A stretch of DNA of 36,900 nt from an uncultured Clostridia bacterium (GTDB lineage Bacteria; Bacillota; Clostridia; Oscillospirales; Acutalibacteraceae). This document shows, piece after piece, positions 6,301-12,270 of this stretch. Positions within the stretch are counted from its first letter, which is position 1, and every line of letters starts with the position of its first letter. The translations under genes were made by a program, and so were the position numbers. A model generated the notes under the pieces. It was not told the DNA's origin, searched no databases, and saw only the letters and a list, made by a program, of their open reading frames with translations. The DNA lies in assembly GCA_946186665.1 (NCBI GenBank), contig CAMHOE010000023.1, positions 1 through 36,900 on the forward strand, read 5' to 3'.

Positions 6301-7605
6301 TCAGTTATCATTAAAAAATTGTATGCCGAAAACAAACTGTACAATAGACATTAAAAGAACAAATACATAACCTGTTTCAATACCAAGTGCGTTGGAAGTA
6401 TTATTGATAATATCCATTTGTCCGCTGAATACATTCATGGCAGTTACATCGTTTCCGACGGTCCATACAATAACTACCACCAGGAACATAAGGAACGGAA
6501 TAGCAAGATTTGCTATCATTGTTACTAATCTTAATCCATAAAGGTTTGTAAAGCTGGATATTACCGCTCCTATCAGTGATAACAGTAAGAGTATCGCAAA
6601 AGCTTTGAATAATCCGTTTGCAGCACCCACTCTGTCACTTTGCGCTGTCACTTCACGCAGAGAATATTCCTTAACAGATATTGAATTATCAATGCTTTTA
6701 GCAAGCTCGTTGCTTTCCTTGTTTATATCATCAATATTTTTATCTGTTACTTCGCCGACTTTTCCGAGCATAGCCATGCTTTCTTCAAGAGTATTGTTCA
6801 GCTCCTCCTCTTCCGTACAGATACTCAGGAGATACGTATAGGAGCTTTTAACTGATGAGAGTAATTTATTTCTCTGTGATTTGAACTTGTTATAGTCCTT
6901 ATCGTCCTTATCGTGCTTCTCGTCTTCTTCTTTATTTTTATCATTCAGTTCATTATAGTAATTCTTGAACTCAGTAAAGACTTCTGTTTTTGAATCAGCC
7001 AGATCTCCAACCTTATCAAGTGTCTTTTTGCCGTCATCAACTATGGAATTCATCTCATCCTTTGTTGCTGCCACCTGTATCTTAGAGGAAAATACAGATA
7101 CTACCGCACTATAATACTCTTTAAAATCTTCGTTTAAATGTGCCGCAGTGCCTACATTTCCAACTTCAATAGTCTCTAATTCTTCATCCTCTTCACCATT
7201 TTCGTCTGAGCTTGATGCAACTACAGCGCTGCCGCCGCTATACACAGACAACGTTGCCATTGCTTTTTGTTTTTCTGCTGTTTCATTTACAAACTCTATA
7301 GATCTGGTAAAAGTAATGCTGTCGCCCGATGATTGTAATAATCCTTCTTTGCCGTACTGTAAAGTCTGTTCGTATGATTCACCACTCTCGTCTTCCTGCC
7401 TTGAGAAGAAATAAATATGTAAATTAAACATGGGCATAATAGTTACCAGTACAGCAATGGCAACACACGAAAGAGCAAATCCAATGGTGCTTATTGAAAT
7501 TCCTGCGCCTCCGCCGGAAGATCTCTGTTCTTTCAGAGACGCTCCGCATTTTGAACAAACGCCTGCATTATTGCTGTTTTTTGTTCCGCATTTTTTACAA
7601 ATCAT
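6301..7605 (-). CDS. Zinc-ribbon membrane protein with coiled-coil ectodomain (module 2)
   Basis: Product of 434 residues. The zinc ribbon (Cys3, Cys6, Cys17, Cys20) is followed by a Gly/Ser linker and a membrane segment (about 36-60). A long charged, Lys/Glu/Asp-rich region (about 65-330) has heptad-like stretches, and about three membrane segments lie in the last 100 residues. The start was placed at 7605 because AAGGAG lies 9 nt upstream and the zinc ribbon begins there, as in its relatives; the in-frame ATG at 7629 overlaps the operator palindrome and has no ribosome site. Divergent from the XRE gene at 7702, whose product should control it. Function unknown. Confidence 0.8.
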   Translation of the reverse strand: MICKKCGTKNSNNAGVCSKCGASLKEQRSSGGGAGISISTIGFALSCVAIAVLVTIMPMFNLHIYFFSRQEDESGESYEQTLQYGKEGLLQSSGDSITFTRSIEFVNETAEKQKAMATLSVYSGGSAVVASSSDENGEEDEELETIEVGNVGTAAHLNEDFKEYYSAVVSVFSSKIQVAATKDEMNSIVDDGKKTLDKVGDLADSKTEVFTEFKNYYNELNDKNKEEDEKHDKDDKDYNKFKSQRNKLLSSVKSSYTYLLSICTEEEELNNTLEESMAMLGKVGEVTDKNIDDINKESNELAKSIDNSISVKEYSLREVTAQSDRVGAANGLFKAFAILLLLSLIGAVISSFTNLYGLRLVTMIANLAIPFLMFLVVVIVWTVGNDVTAMNVFSGQMDIINNTSNALGIETGYVFVLLMSIVQFVFGIQFFNDN

Positions 7606-7627
7606 CTTGTACAGCTCCTTACAACGC

Positions 7628-7688
7628 ATAATATAAATATCTCAATTTGAGATATTTATATTATAGCAATTTGGTATATTTTTGTCAA
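7628..7688. promoter_or_regulatory. Promoter and twin operators between zinc-ribbon gene and XRE (module 2)
   Basis: Minus-strand promoter: TTGACA (7688-7683), 17-bp spacer, TATAAT (7665-7660). O1 is TATAGC-AATTT-GGTATA (7662-7678). O2 is TATCTC-AATTT-GAGATA (7638-7654), the core of an 18-bp-armed palindrome (7628-7664). The operator centres are 24 bp apart, as in module 1. Confidence 0.8.
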
Positions 7689-7701
7689 GAGGTGAGTAAA
7701 A

Positions 7702-7911
7702 ATTTTTAGATTAAAAGAACTAAGGAAGCAGCGGCATATATCTCAGATAAAGCTGTCTATGGAACTCAATATTGCACAGAATACGCTGAGTCAATATGAA
7801 ACGGGGATACGCGAGCCGGACTTCCATACTTTATTAGCAATAGCTGATTATTTTAATGTTTCTTTGGATTATCTTTTTGCACGGACAGATAATCCTGAAA
7901 TAAACAAATGA
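7702..7911 (+). CDS. XRE-family repressor, apparently ATT-initiated (module 2)
   Basis: A 69-residue helix-turn-helix protein, paralogous to 5928-6137. The N-terminus reads FRLKELRKQRHISQ, the recognition helix NTLSQYETG, and the C-terminus DYFNVSLDYLFARTDNPEINK, matching module 1 closely. The only position giving a full first helix is ATT at 7702; the frame is closed by TGA at 7693-7695, and the first in-frame ATG (7759) lies inside the helix-turn-helix. AGGTGA (7690-7695) is 6 nt before the ATT, an ideal distance. It is easily missed by standard start-codon rules. Likely repressor of the divergent 6301-7605 gene and of itself. Confidence 0.82.
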   Translation: MFRLKELRKQRHISQIKLSMELNIAQNTLSQYETGIREPDFHTLLAIADYFNVSLDYLFARTDNPEINK

Positions 7912-7962
7912 ATATTTGGGATACTAATCAAATGCTCTGACTATTCGCTATTTTTTTCCAAA

Positions 7963-8040
7963 GGTGCCGGTCTATACTGAACTCCCTCTATAACAAAAAA
8001 AGAAAAAGCTATATAGAGAATTTATGAAATGACCGGCACC
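7963..8040. other. Structured inverted-repeat element of 78 bp
   Basis: GGTGCCGGTC (7963-7972) pairs perfectly with GACCGGCACC (8031-8040). Inside, CTCTATA (7986-7992) pairs with TATAGAG (8012-8018) around an A-rich loop. It could be a terminator-like structure for the XRE gene, a small RNA or a miniature mobile element; no T-run follows the outer stem. The rest of 7912-8100 is AT-rich with no gene. Confidence 0.5.
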
Positions 8041-8100
8041 AAACTAAAACATACATTATTCCGATTTTGCACAAATGGCACTTACTCCGGACATCGCCTT

Positions 8101-8128
8101 TAATTCCACTTTCCACATTCCACATTTA
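8101..8128. repeat. 7-bp-period array
   Basis: ATTCCAC-TTTCCAC-ATTCCAC-ATTTATT: the reverse-strand form of the GTGGAAT heptamers at 4531-4559 and 25301-25328. Confidence 0.7.
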
Positions 8129-8137
8129 TTATAAGTC

Positions 8138-8165
8138 TTGTATTTTAAAAAAAACGTGTTATAAT
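8138..8165 (+). promoter_or_regulatory. Probable promoter for the DUF1858 gene
   Basis: TTGTAT (8138-8143), 16-bp spacer, TATAAT (8160-8165), about 104 bp before the start codon. The transcript leader would carry the repeat hairpins at 8203-8249. Confidence 0.55.
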
Positions 8166-8202
8166 AATACTATAAATTTTTAGGCACGGAAGCTGACCTC
8201 CT

Positions 8203-8249
8203 GTTACAGCCAAAGCCGTAACGCGAATCGGGAACGGCGGCTCGCCGGC
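8203..8249 (+). repeat. Hairpin plus one 27-bp unit in the DUF1858 leader
   Basis: A 20-bp hairpin with stem GTTACAGC/GCCGTAAC (one mismatch; 8203-8222) is followed by a 27-bp unit: GCGAATCGGG and a hairpin CGGCG-GCT-CGCCG (8223-8249). It ends 5 nt before the ribosome site AAAGGGA (8254-8260). Similarity to the copy inside trmK extends about 15 bp further left, to GGAA(G/A)CTGA. Confidence 0.75.
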
Positions 8250-8268
8250 GCAGAAAGGGATTGTTAAT

Positions 8269-8472
8269 ATGGCACAGATTACAAAAGATACTATAATCGG
8301 AGATATACTTGATATCGACGAAACAACCGCACCGATATTTCTTTCCATCGGTATGCACTGTCTCGGCTGCCCTGCTTCAAGGGGAGAAACAGTAGAACAG
8401 GCTTGCGCTGTTCACGGCGTTGACGCTGACGAACTTGTTAAAATGGTCAACGAACACATTAAGGATAAATAG
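8269..8472 (+). CDS. DUF1858 domain protein
   Basis: A 67-residue protein that is almost entirely a DUF1858 domain: ITKDTIIGDILDIDETTAPIF, then GMHCLGCPASRGETVEQACAVHGVD. The CLGCP motif supplies two closely spaced cysteines, typical of this family, which is described in annotations as a hybrid-cluster or disulfide oxidoreductase-associated domain. The biochemical role is not established. AAAGGGA 8 nt upstream sets the start. The gene stands alone between two repeat elements; its TAG stop touches R1 copy D. Confidence 0.88.
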   Translation: MAQITKDTIIGDILDIDETTAPIFLSIGMHCLGCPASRGETVEQACAVHGVDADELVKMVNEHIKDK

Positions 8473-8580
8473 TGCGTGACCGCACAGGACGACTTAACAA
8501 CGTATCCGCTTCTGATAGAGCCGTCCGCGTCGCGCTCCTGAGGGAGCGCTTTGGCTATTATTGTAGACGTCTACAGCTTT
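8472..8580 (+). repeat. R1 palindromic repeat, copy D
   Basis: Starts on the last base of the DUF1858 stop codon with hairpin GTGCG-TGAC-CGCAC (8472-8485), then GGACGACTTAACAACG, GTCCGCGTC, hairpin GCGCTCC-TGAG-GGAGCGC (8532-8549), CTTTGGCTATTATT and the perfect palindrome GTAGACGTCTAC (8563-8574). The two stems have different sequences from copies A and B but still pair. Confidence 0.82.
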
Positions 8581-8600
8581 CGTTGCAAAACATGGTGTAT

Positions 8601-8628
8601 GCTAATGGCGCATTGCTAATTGCTAATT
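8601..8628. repeat. 7-bp-period array
   Basis: GCTAATG-GCGCATT-GCTAATT-GCTAATT, directly before the terminator at 8644. Confidence 0.65.
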
Positions 8629-8643
8629 TATTAAAGCACTTAG

Positions 8644-8688
8644 GCTTTCGGCTTTGATATATCTTATCATAGCCGGAAGCATTTGTTT
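8644..8688 (+). terminator. Probable terminator before trmK
   Basis: GCTTTCGGCT pairs with AGCCGGAAGC (one G-T pair) around an AT-rich loop that can pair further (TGATA/TATCA), followed by ATTTGTTT. Confidence 0.65.
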
Positions 8689-8690
8689 AT

Positions 8691-8721
8691 GTGCGTGACC
8701 GCACATTGCACATTGCACATT
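8691..8721. repeat. Hairpin and 7-bp-period array before trmK
   Basis: GTGCG-TGAC-CGCAC, the leading hairpin of R1, runs straight into three exact copies of GCACATT (8701-8721), 6 bp before the trmK ribosome site. Two repeat types touch here. Confidence 0.7.
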
Positions 8722-8742
8722 TTTATAAAGGGTCTTGATACA

Positions 8743-9519
8743 ATGGAACAGAAAAAAATCAAAGTCGCGGAAACTGAACCGCCTGTTACAGCCAACGCTG
8801 TAACGCGAATCGGGACCGGCGGCTCGCCGGTGCGAATCGGGAGCGCAGGCTCTGCGCCGATCGATAACAGGATTGCACTTTGTGCGTCGTTTGTGCGTGA
8901 GGGTACAAAGCTTGCGGATGTCGGCACAGACCATGCCTACCTTCCGATAAAGCTTGCATTGGACGGATATATACAGAGCGCAGTGGCTTGCGATGTCCGT
9001 GTGGGTCCCCTTGAAAACGCTAAGAACAATATTATACGCTACGGAGTAGAAAATATTGTAAAGACAAGGCTTTCGGACGGACTGGATGAAATAGCTCCGG
9101 ATGAAGCTTACGATATAGTTATGGCAGGTATGGGCGGTGAGCTTATCGCTGAAATAATAAATCGTACAAAATGGCTGTATGATAACAGATACAGACTTAT
9201 ACTACAGCCTATGACCCGTGCTGAGATACTCAGACCATTTCTGCTTGAAAACGGATTTAATATCGAAAAGGAAAAAGCCTGCATATCCGGCAGAAAATCC
9301 TATTCCGTCATGCAGTGCAGTTATGACGGACAAAAACGCTCCTGCGATGTCCGGACACAATATATCGGACTTCTTGCCGGCGACAGTTCTGAAGAAGCCG
9401 GACGCTATATCGCTTCGGTAACTGCAAAGCTGAAAAGAAAGATAAACGGTCTGCAAAAGTCCGGACAGGATAAGGAAGCGGAAATGTTCTCCGACATCCT
9501 CAGAGAAATAAGTAGGTGA
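8743..9519 (+). CDS. trmK: tRNA (adenine(22)-N1)-methyltransferase
   Basis: S-adenosylmethionine-dependent enzyme forming m1A22 in tRNA. The product is 258 residues. The core starts near residue 41 (DNRIALCASFV). The SAM motif reads LADVGTDHAYLPI, followed by ACDVR and MAGMGGELI, all typical of TrmK. The start at 8743 follows AAAGGG (8727-8732). Known TrmK proteins begin close to the DNR motif, so about 40 residues are extra here. Residues of about 15-39 are encoded by a palindromic repeat (8785-8858), including the near-duplicate RIGTGGSPV and RIGSAGSAP. The insert keeps the frame and leaves the catalytic core untouched. First gene of an operon with nif3 (4-bp gap) and rqcH, the trmK-nif3 pair being common in Firmicutes. 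Confidence 0.93.
   Translation: MEQKKIKVAETEPPVTANAVTRIGTGGSPVRIGSAGSAPIDNRIALCASFVREGTKLADVGTDHAYLPIKLALDGYIQSAVACDVRVGPLENAKNNIIRYGVENIVKTRLSDGLDEIAPDEAYDIVMAGMGGELIAEIINRTKWLYDNRYRLILQPMTRAEILRPFLLENGFNIEKEKACISGRKSYSVMQCSYDGQKRSCDVRTQYIGLLAGDSSEEAGRYIASVTAKLKRKINGLQKSGQDKEAEMFSDILREISR
8785..8858 (+). repeat. Palindromic repeat inside the trmK coding region
   Basis: A 20-bp hairpin with stem GTTACAGC/GCTGTAAC (8785-8804) is followed by two 27-bp units: GCGAATCGGG + hairpin ACCGGCG-GCT-CGCCGGT (8805-8831) and GCGAATCGGG + hairpin GCGCAG-GCT-CTGCGC (8832-8858). Each unit is nine codons, so a unit can be gained or lost without a frameshift. The element is read as 25 or so residues of TrmK. 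Confidence 0.85.
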
Positions 9520-9523
9520 TAAT

Positions 9524-10291
9524 ATGATAAGTGCAAAAGAAATATACGATTTCATAGACAGCTTTGCGCCGTTTGAATCTGCTATGGGCTTTGATAATGT
9601 GGGTATACTTATCGGTGATAAAAACGCTTCCGCTGACAGGGTGCTTACAGCTCTGGATGTCAGTGCGGAAGTGATAAATGAAGCTGTGGAAAAAGGCGCA
9701 GGTATTGTTGTTACACATCATCCGGTGATATTCAAGCCGCTGAAAAGCATAGATACAAACAGTATACCCTATCTCGCGGCAAAGCATGGCATTACAATAA
9801 TATCTGCACATACAAATCTTGATATCGCTCCGGGCGGCGTCAATGATACACTGGCAGAAAGTATCGGTGTACATACGGAGGAACGCTTCTGTGATGAATG
9901 TGCATTGGTGGGAAATATACCGGAAGAGACTGATTGCAGAGGACTTGCGTATATGTTGATGGAAAAGCTCGGACTTGCAGGACTGCGCTATGCCGACAAT
10001 AACAAAATGATAAAGCGTGTTGTAGTCTCATGCGGTGCAGGCGGCGATAACATCACCCTTGCAAAGGACATCGGCGCAGACGCTGTAATAACCGGCGAGA
10101 TAAAACACAACTATATAATGTACGGCAATGATAATGATATCGCTGTATTTGATATAGGACATTTCGGTTCGGAGGGACTTATCATACCTGTGCTTACAGA
10201 AAGGCTCAGGGAGAGATTTCCTGATACAGAATTTATAAGAGCCGCCTCAGATACGGACGGAGTAAAATATATAAGTAAGGAACAGATGTAA
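9524..10291 (+). CDS. Nif3-like dinuclear metal center protein
   Basis: NIF3/DUF34 family (YqfO-like) protein of 255 residues, the short form without the middle insert found in YqfO. Metal-ligand motifs are visible: VTHHPVIFKPLKSI, SAHTNLDIA and VFDIGHFGSEG. The family forms hexameric rings with two metal ions per site; some members are labelled GTP cyclohydrolase I type 2, but the physiological role is not settled. It starts 4 bp after trmK and ends 4 bp before rqcH, so translation is probably coupled. Confidence 0.92.
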   Translation: MISAKEIYDFIDSFAPFESAMGFDNVGILIGDKNASADRVLTALDVSAEVINEAVEKGAGIVVTHHPVIFKPLKSIDTNSIPYLAAKHGITIISAHTNLDIAPGGVNDTLAESIGVHTEERFCDECALVGNIPEETDCRGLAYMLMEKLGLAGLRYADNNKMIKRVVVSCGAGGDNITLAKDIGADAVITGEIKHNYIMYGNDNDIAVFDIGHFGSEGLIIPVLTERLRERFPDTEFIRAASDTDGVKYISKEQM

Positions 10292-10295
10292 TACT

Positions 10296-12032
10296 ATGGC
10301 ACTGGACGGAGCATTTTTAAGACATGTAAAAAAGGAACTTGAAGAAAGCATTATAAACTGCAAGGTAGATAAGATATATCAGCCGTCACGGGACGAGCTT
10401 ATACTTACAATGCGCTCACGGGAGGGTGCAAAAAAACTGCTGATATCCGCAAGGGCAAACAGTCCCAGAATAAACATTACCTCATCAACTCCCGAAAATC
10501 CCAAAACACCGCCTATGCTCTGTATGCTTCTGCGAAAAAGGCTTTCCGGAGCAAGGCTCAGGGATATACGTCAGATAGATCTGGAAAGACTTTTGCTTCT
10601 GGACTTCGAGGGCACTAACGAGCTTGGCGACACTGTAATGATGACTCTTGCGGTGGAAATAATGGGACAGTACAGCAATATCGTATTCATTGACGGTGAG
10701 GGCGTGATAATAGATGCGGTAAAGCGTGTGGACGTTACCATGTCATCTCAGAGACTCATACTGCCGGGAATGAAATACGAAATGCCCCCAAAACAGGATA
10801 AGCTTTGTGTACTTGAAAATGACGCAGATGATATCATCAAAGCCGTACAGGCTCTGCCTAAGAATACACTGCTTTCAAAGGCACTGCTTTCAGTAATACA
10901 AGGCGTCTCCCCTATTATCTGCCGTGAGCTTGAATATCTTACGGGACGGGGCAGGGATGTGTTCTCGCAGGAGCTGGATGAGGAGCTTATAACAAGACTC
11001 AGATTTTTCCTGAAAAGAATGATTTCCGCCATACGTGAACAGAGCGGAGAACCTTACATTATAATTGACCCTGCAAAGAAGCCTATAGACTTCACATTCA
11101 TGGACATACAGCAATACGGAAGCGGCAGAGCTTTCAAAGAGTGCGGAAGCTTCTGTGAACTTCTGGACAGGTATTATTCAAGGCGTGACGCAATGGAGAC
11201 TATACGTCAGCGGAGCGAGGACCTCAACAAGCTTATGAATAATGCCGCATCCCGTCTGATAAAGAAGATATACATTCAGAAGGACGAGCTTGCCGCCTGT
11301 GCAGACCGTGAGCATTACAGGATATGCGGCGATATCATACAGGCAAATCTGTATCGCATTAAAAAGGGCGACTCTCAGCTTGTGGCTGAAAATTTCTACG
11401 ATAATATGTCAGAGATAACGATCCCCCTTGAGCCTGCGCTCTCAGCCGCCGCAAATTCCCAGAGATACTACAAAAGCTATCAAAAAGCCAAAAATGCCGA
11501 GCAGGTGCTTAAAATACAAATTCAAAAAGCCGAAGAGGAGCTTGACTATGTATCCTCAGTTCTGGACAGTCTTTCAAGAGCCGAAAGCGTCCGTGAGCTG
11601 AACGAGATACGCACGGAGCTTAGCGAACAGGGCTATATCCGTTCAAGGGGCAAAAAGCAAAAGTCTGAAGCCGCTCTCCCCCCTCTGGAGTTTACATCAC
11701 CCACAGGTTTCCGCATACTTGTGGGCAGAAACAACAAACAGAACGACAGGCTCACGCTTAAGCAATCGGACAAAAACGACATATGGTTTCACACAAAGGA
11801 CATTCCCGGTTCCCACACGGTAATAGTTACAGGCGGCAAGGAGCCTGATGAGGCCACTATACTGTTTGCGGCGTCACTTGCCGCATATCACAGTAAGGCA
11901 AGAGAAGCCGGAAAGGTTCCTGTGGACTACACGAAAATACGCTATGTCAGCAAGCCGCAGGGCAGCAAGCCCGGCATGGTCATTTACGTGAATCAAAAGA
12001 CACTTTTCGTTGAGCCGTACAGAGCAGAATAA
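10296..12032 (+). CDS. rqcH: Ribosome quality-control factor RqcH (NFACT family)
   Basis: A 578-residue protein. The NFACT-N domain covers about 1-180 (MALDGAFLRHVKKEL, KVDKIYQPSRDEL). A middle helical/coiled-coil region spans about 260-440, and the C-terminal NFACT-R (DUF814) domain about 450-570 has NDIWFHTKDIPGSHTVI. The family binds stalled 50S-peptidyl-tRNA complexes and directs alanine tailing; older labels are fibronectin-binding protein or FbpA. Last gene of the trmK operon, closed by the terminator at 12070. Confidence 0.93.
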   Translation: MALDGAFLRHVKKELEESIINCKVDKIYQPSRDELILTMRSREGAKKLLISARANSPRINITSSTPENPKTPPMLCMLLRKRLSGARLRDIRQIDLERLLLLDFEGTNELGDTVMMTLAVEIMGQYSNIVFIDGEGVIIDAVKRVDVTMSSQRLILPGMKYEMPPKQDKLCVLENDADDIIKAVQALPKNTLLSKALLSVIQGVSPIICRELEYLTGRGRDVFSQELDEELITRLRFFLKRMISAIREQSGEPYIIIDPAKKPIDFTFMDIQQYGSGRAFKECGSFCELLDRYYSRRDAMETIRQRSEDLNKLMNNAASRLIKKIYIQKDELAACADREHYRICGDIIQANLYRIKKGDSQLVAENFYDNMSEITIPLEPALSAAANSQRYYKSYQKAKNAEQVLKIQIQKAEEELDYVSSVLDSLSRAESVRELNEIRTELSEQGYIRSRGKKQKSEAALPPLEFTSPTGFRILVGRNNKQNDRLTLKQSDKNDIWFHTKDIPGSHTVIVTGGKEPDEATILFAASLAAYHSKAREAGKVPVDYTKIRYVSKPQGSKPGMVIYVNQKTLFVEPYRAE

Positions 12033-12069
12033 CGTATAATGTGATCACATAACAAATATTTAAAACAAA

Positions 12070-12107
12070 CGGTATATCAGTTATACAGGGCTGATATACC
12101 GCTTTTT
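12070..12107 (+). terminator. Rho-independent terminator after rqcH
   Basis: CGGTATATCAG and CTGATATACCG form an 11-bp stem with a 10-nt loop, then CTTTTT. Confidence 0.9.
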
Positions 12108-12205
12108 GTGCAGGTTATCATAATAAAATACATTTTCATAAAAAGTGAAGACAAACAAAAATCACTGAGAATTTTATTCATATATACAAAATTATTTTCA
12201 ACTTA

Positions 12206-12234
12206 TTGACAGAAATTATATATGTATATATAAT
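12206..12234 (+). promoter_or_regulatory. Consensus sigma-A promoter for the secreted-protein pair
   Basis: TTGACA (12206-12211), 17-bp spacer, TATAAT (12229-12234), in very AT-rich DNA. The start codon at 12271 is 37 bp downstream with AAAGGAG (12255-12261) as ribosome site. Both elements match consensus exactly, so basal expression may be high. Confidence 0.85.
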
Positions 12235-12270
12235 CATATTAATATATTTTACTTAAAGGAGTGAGCAGTA

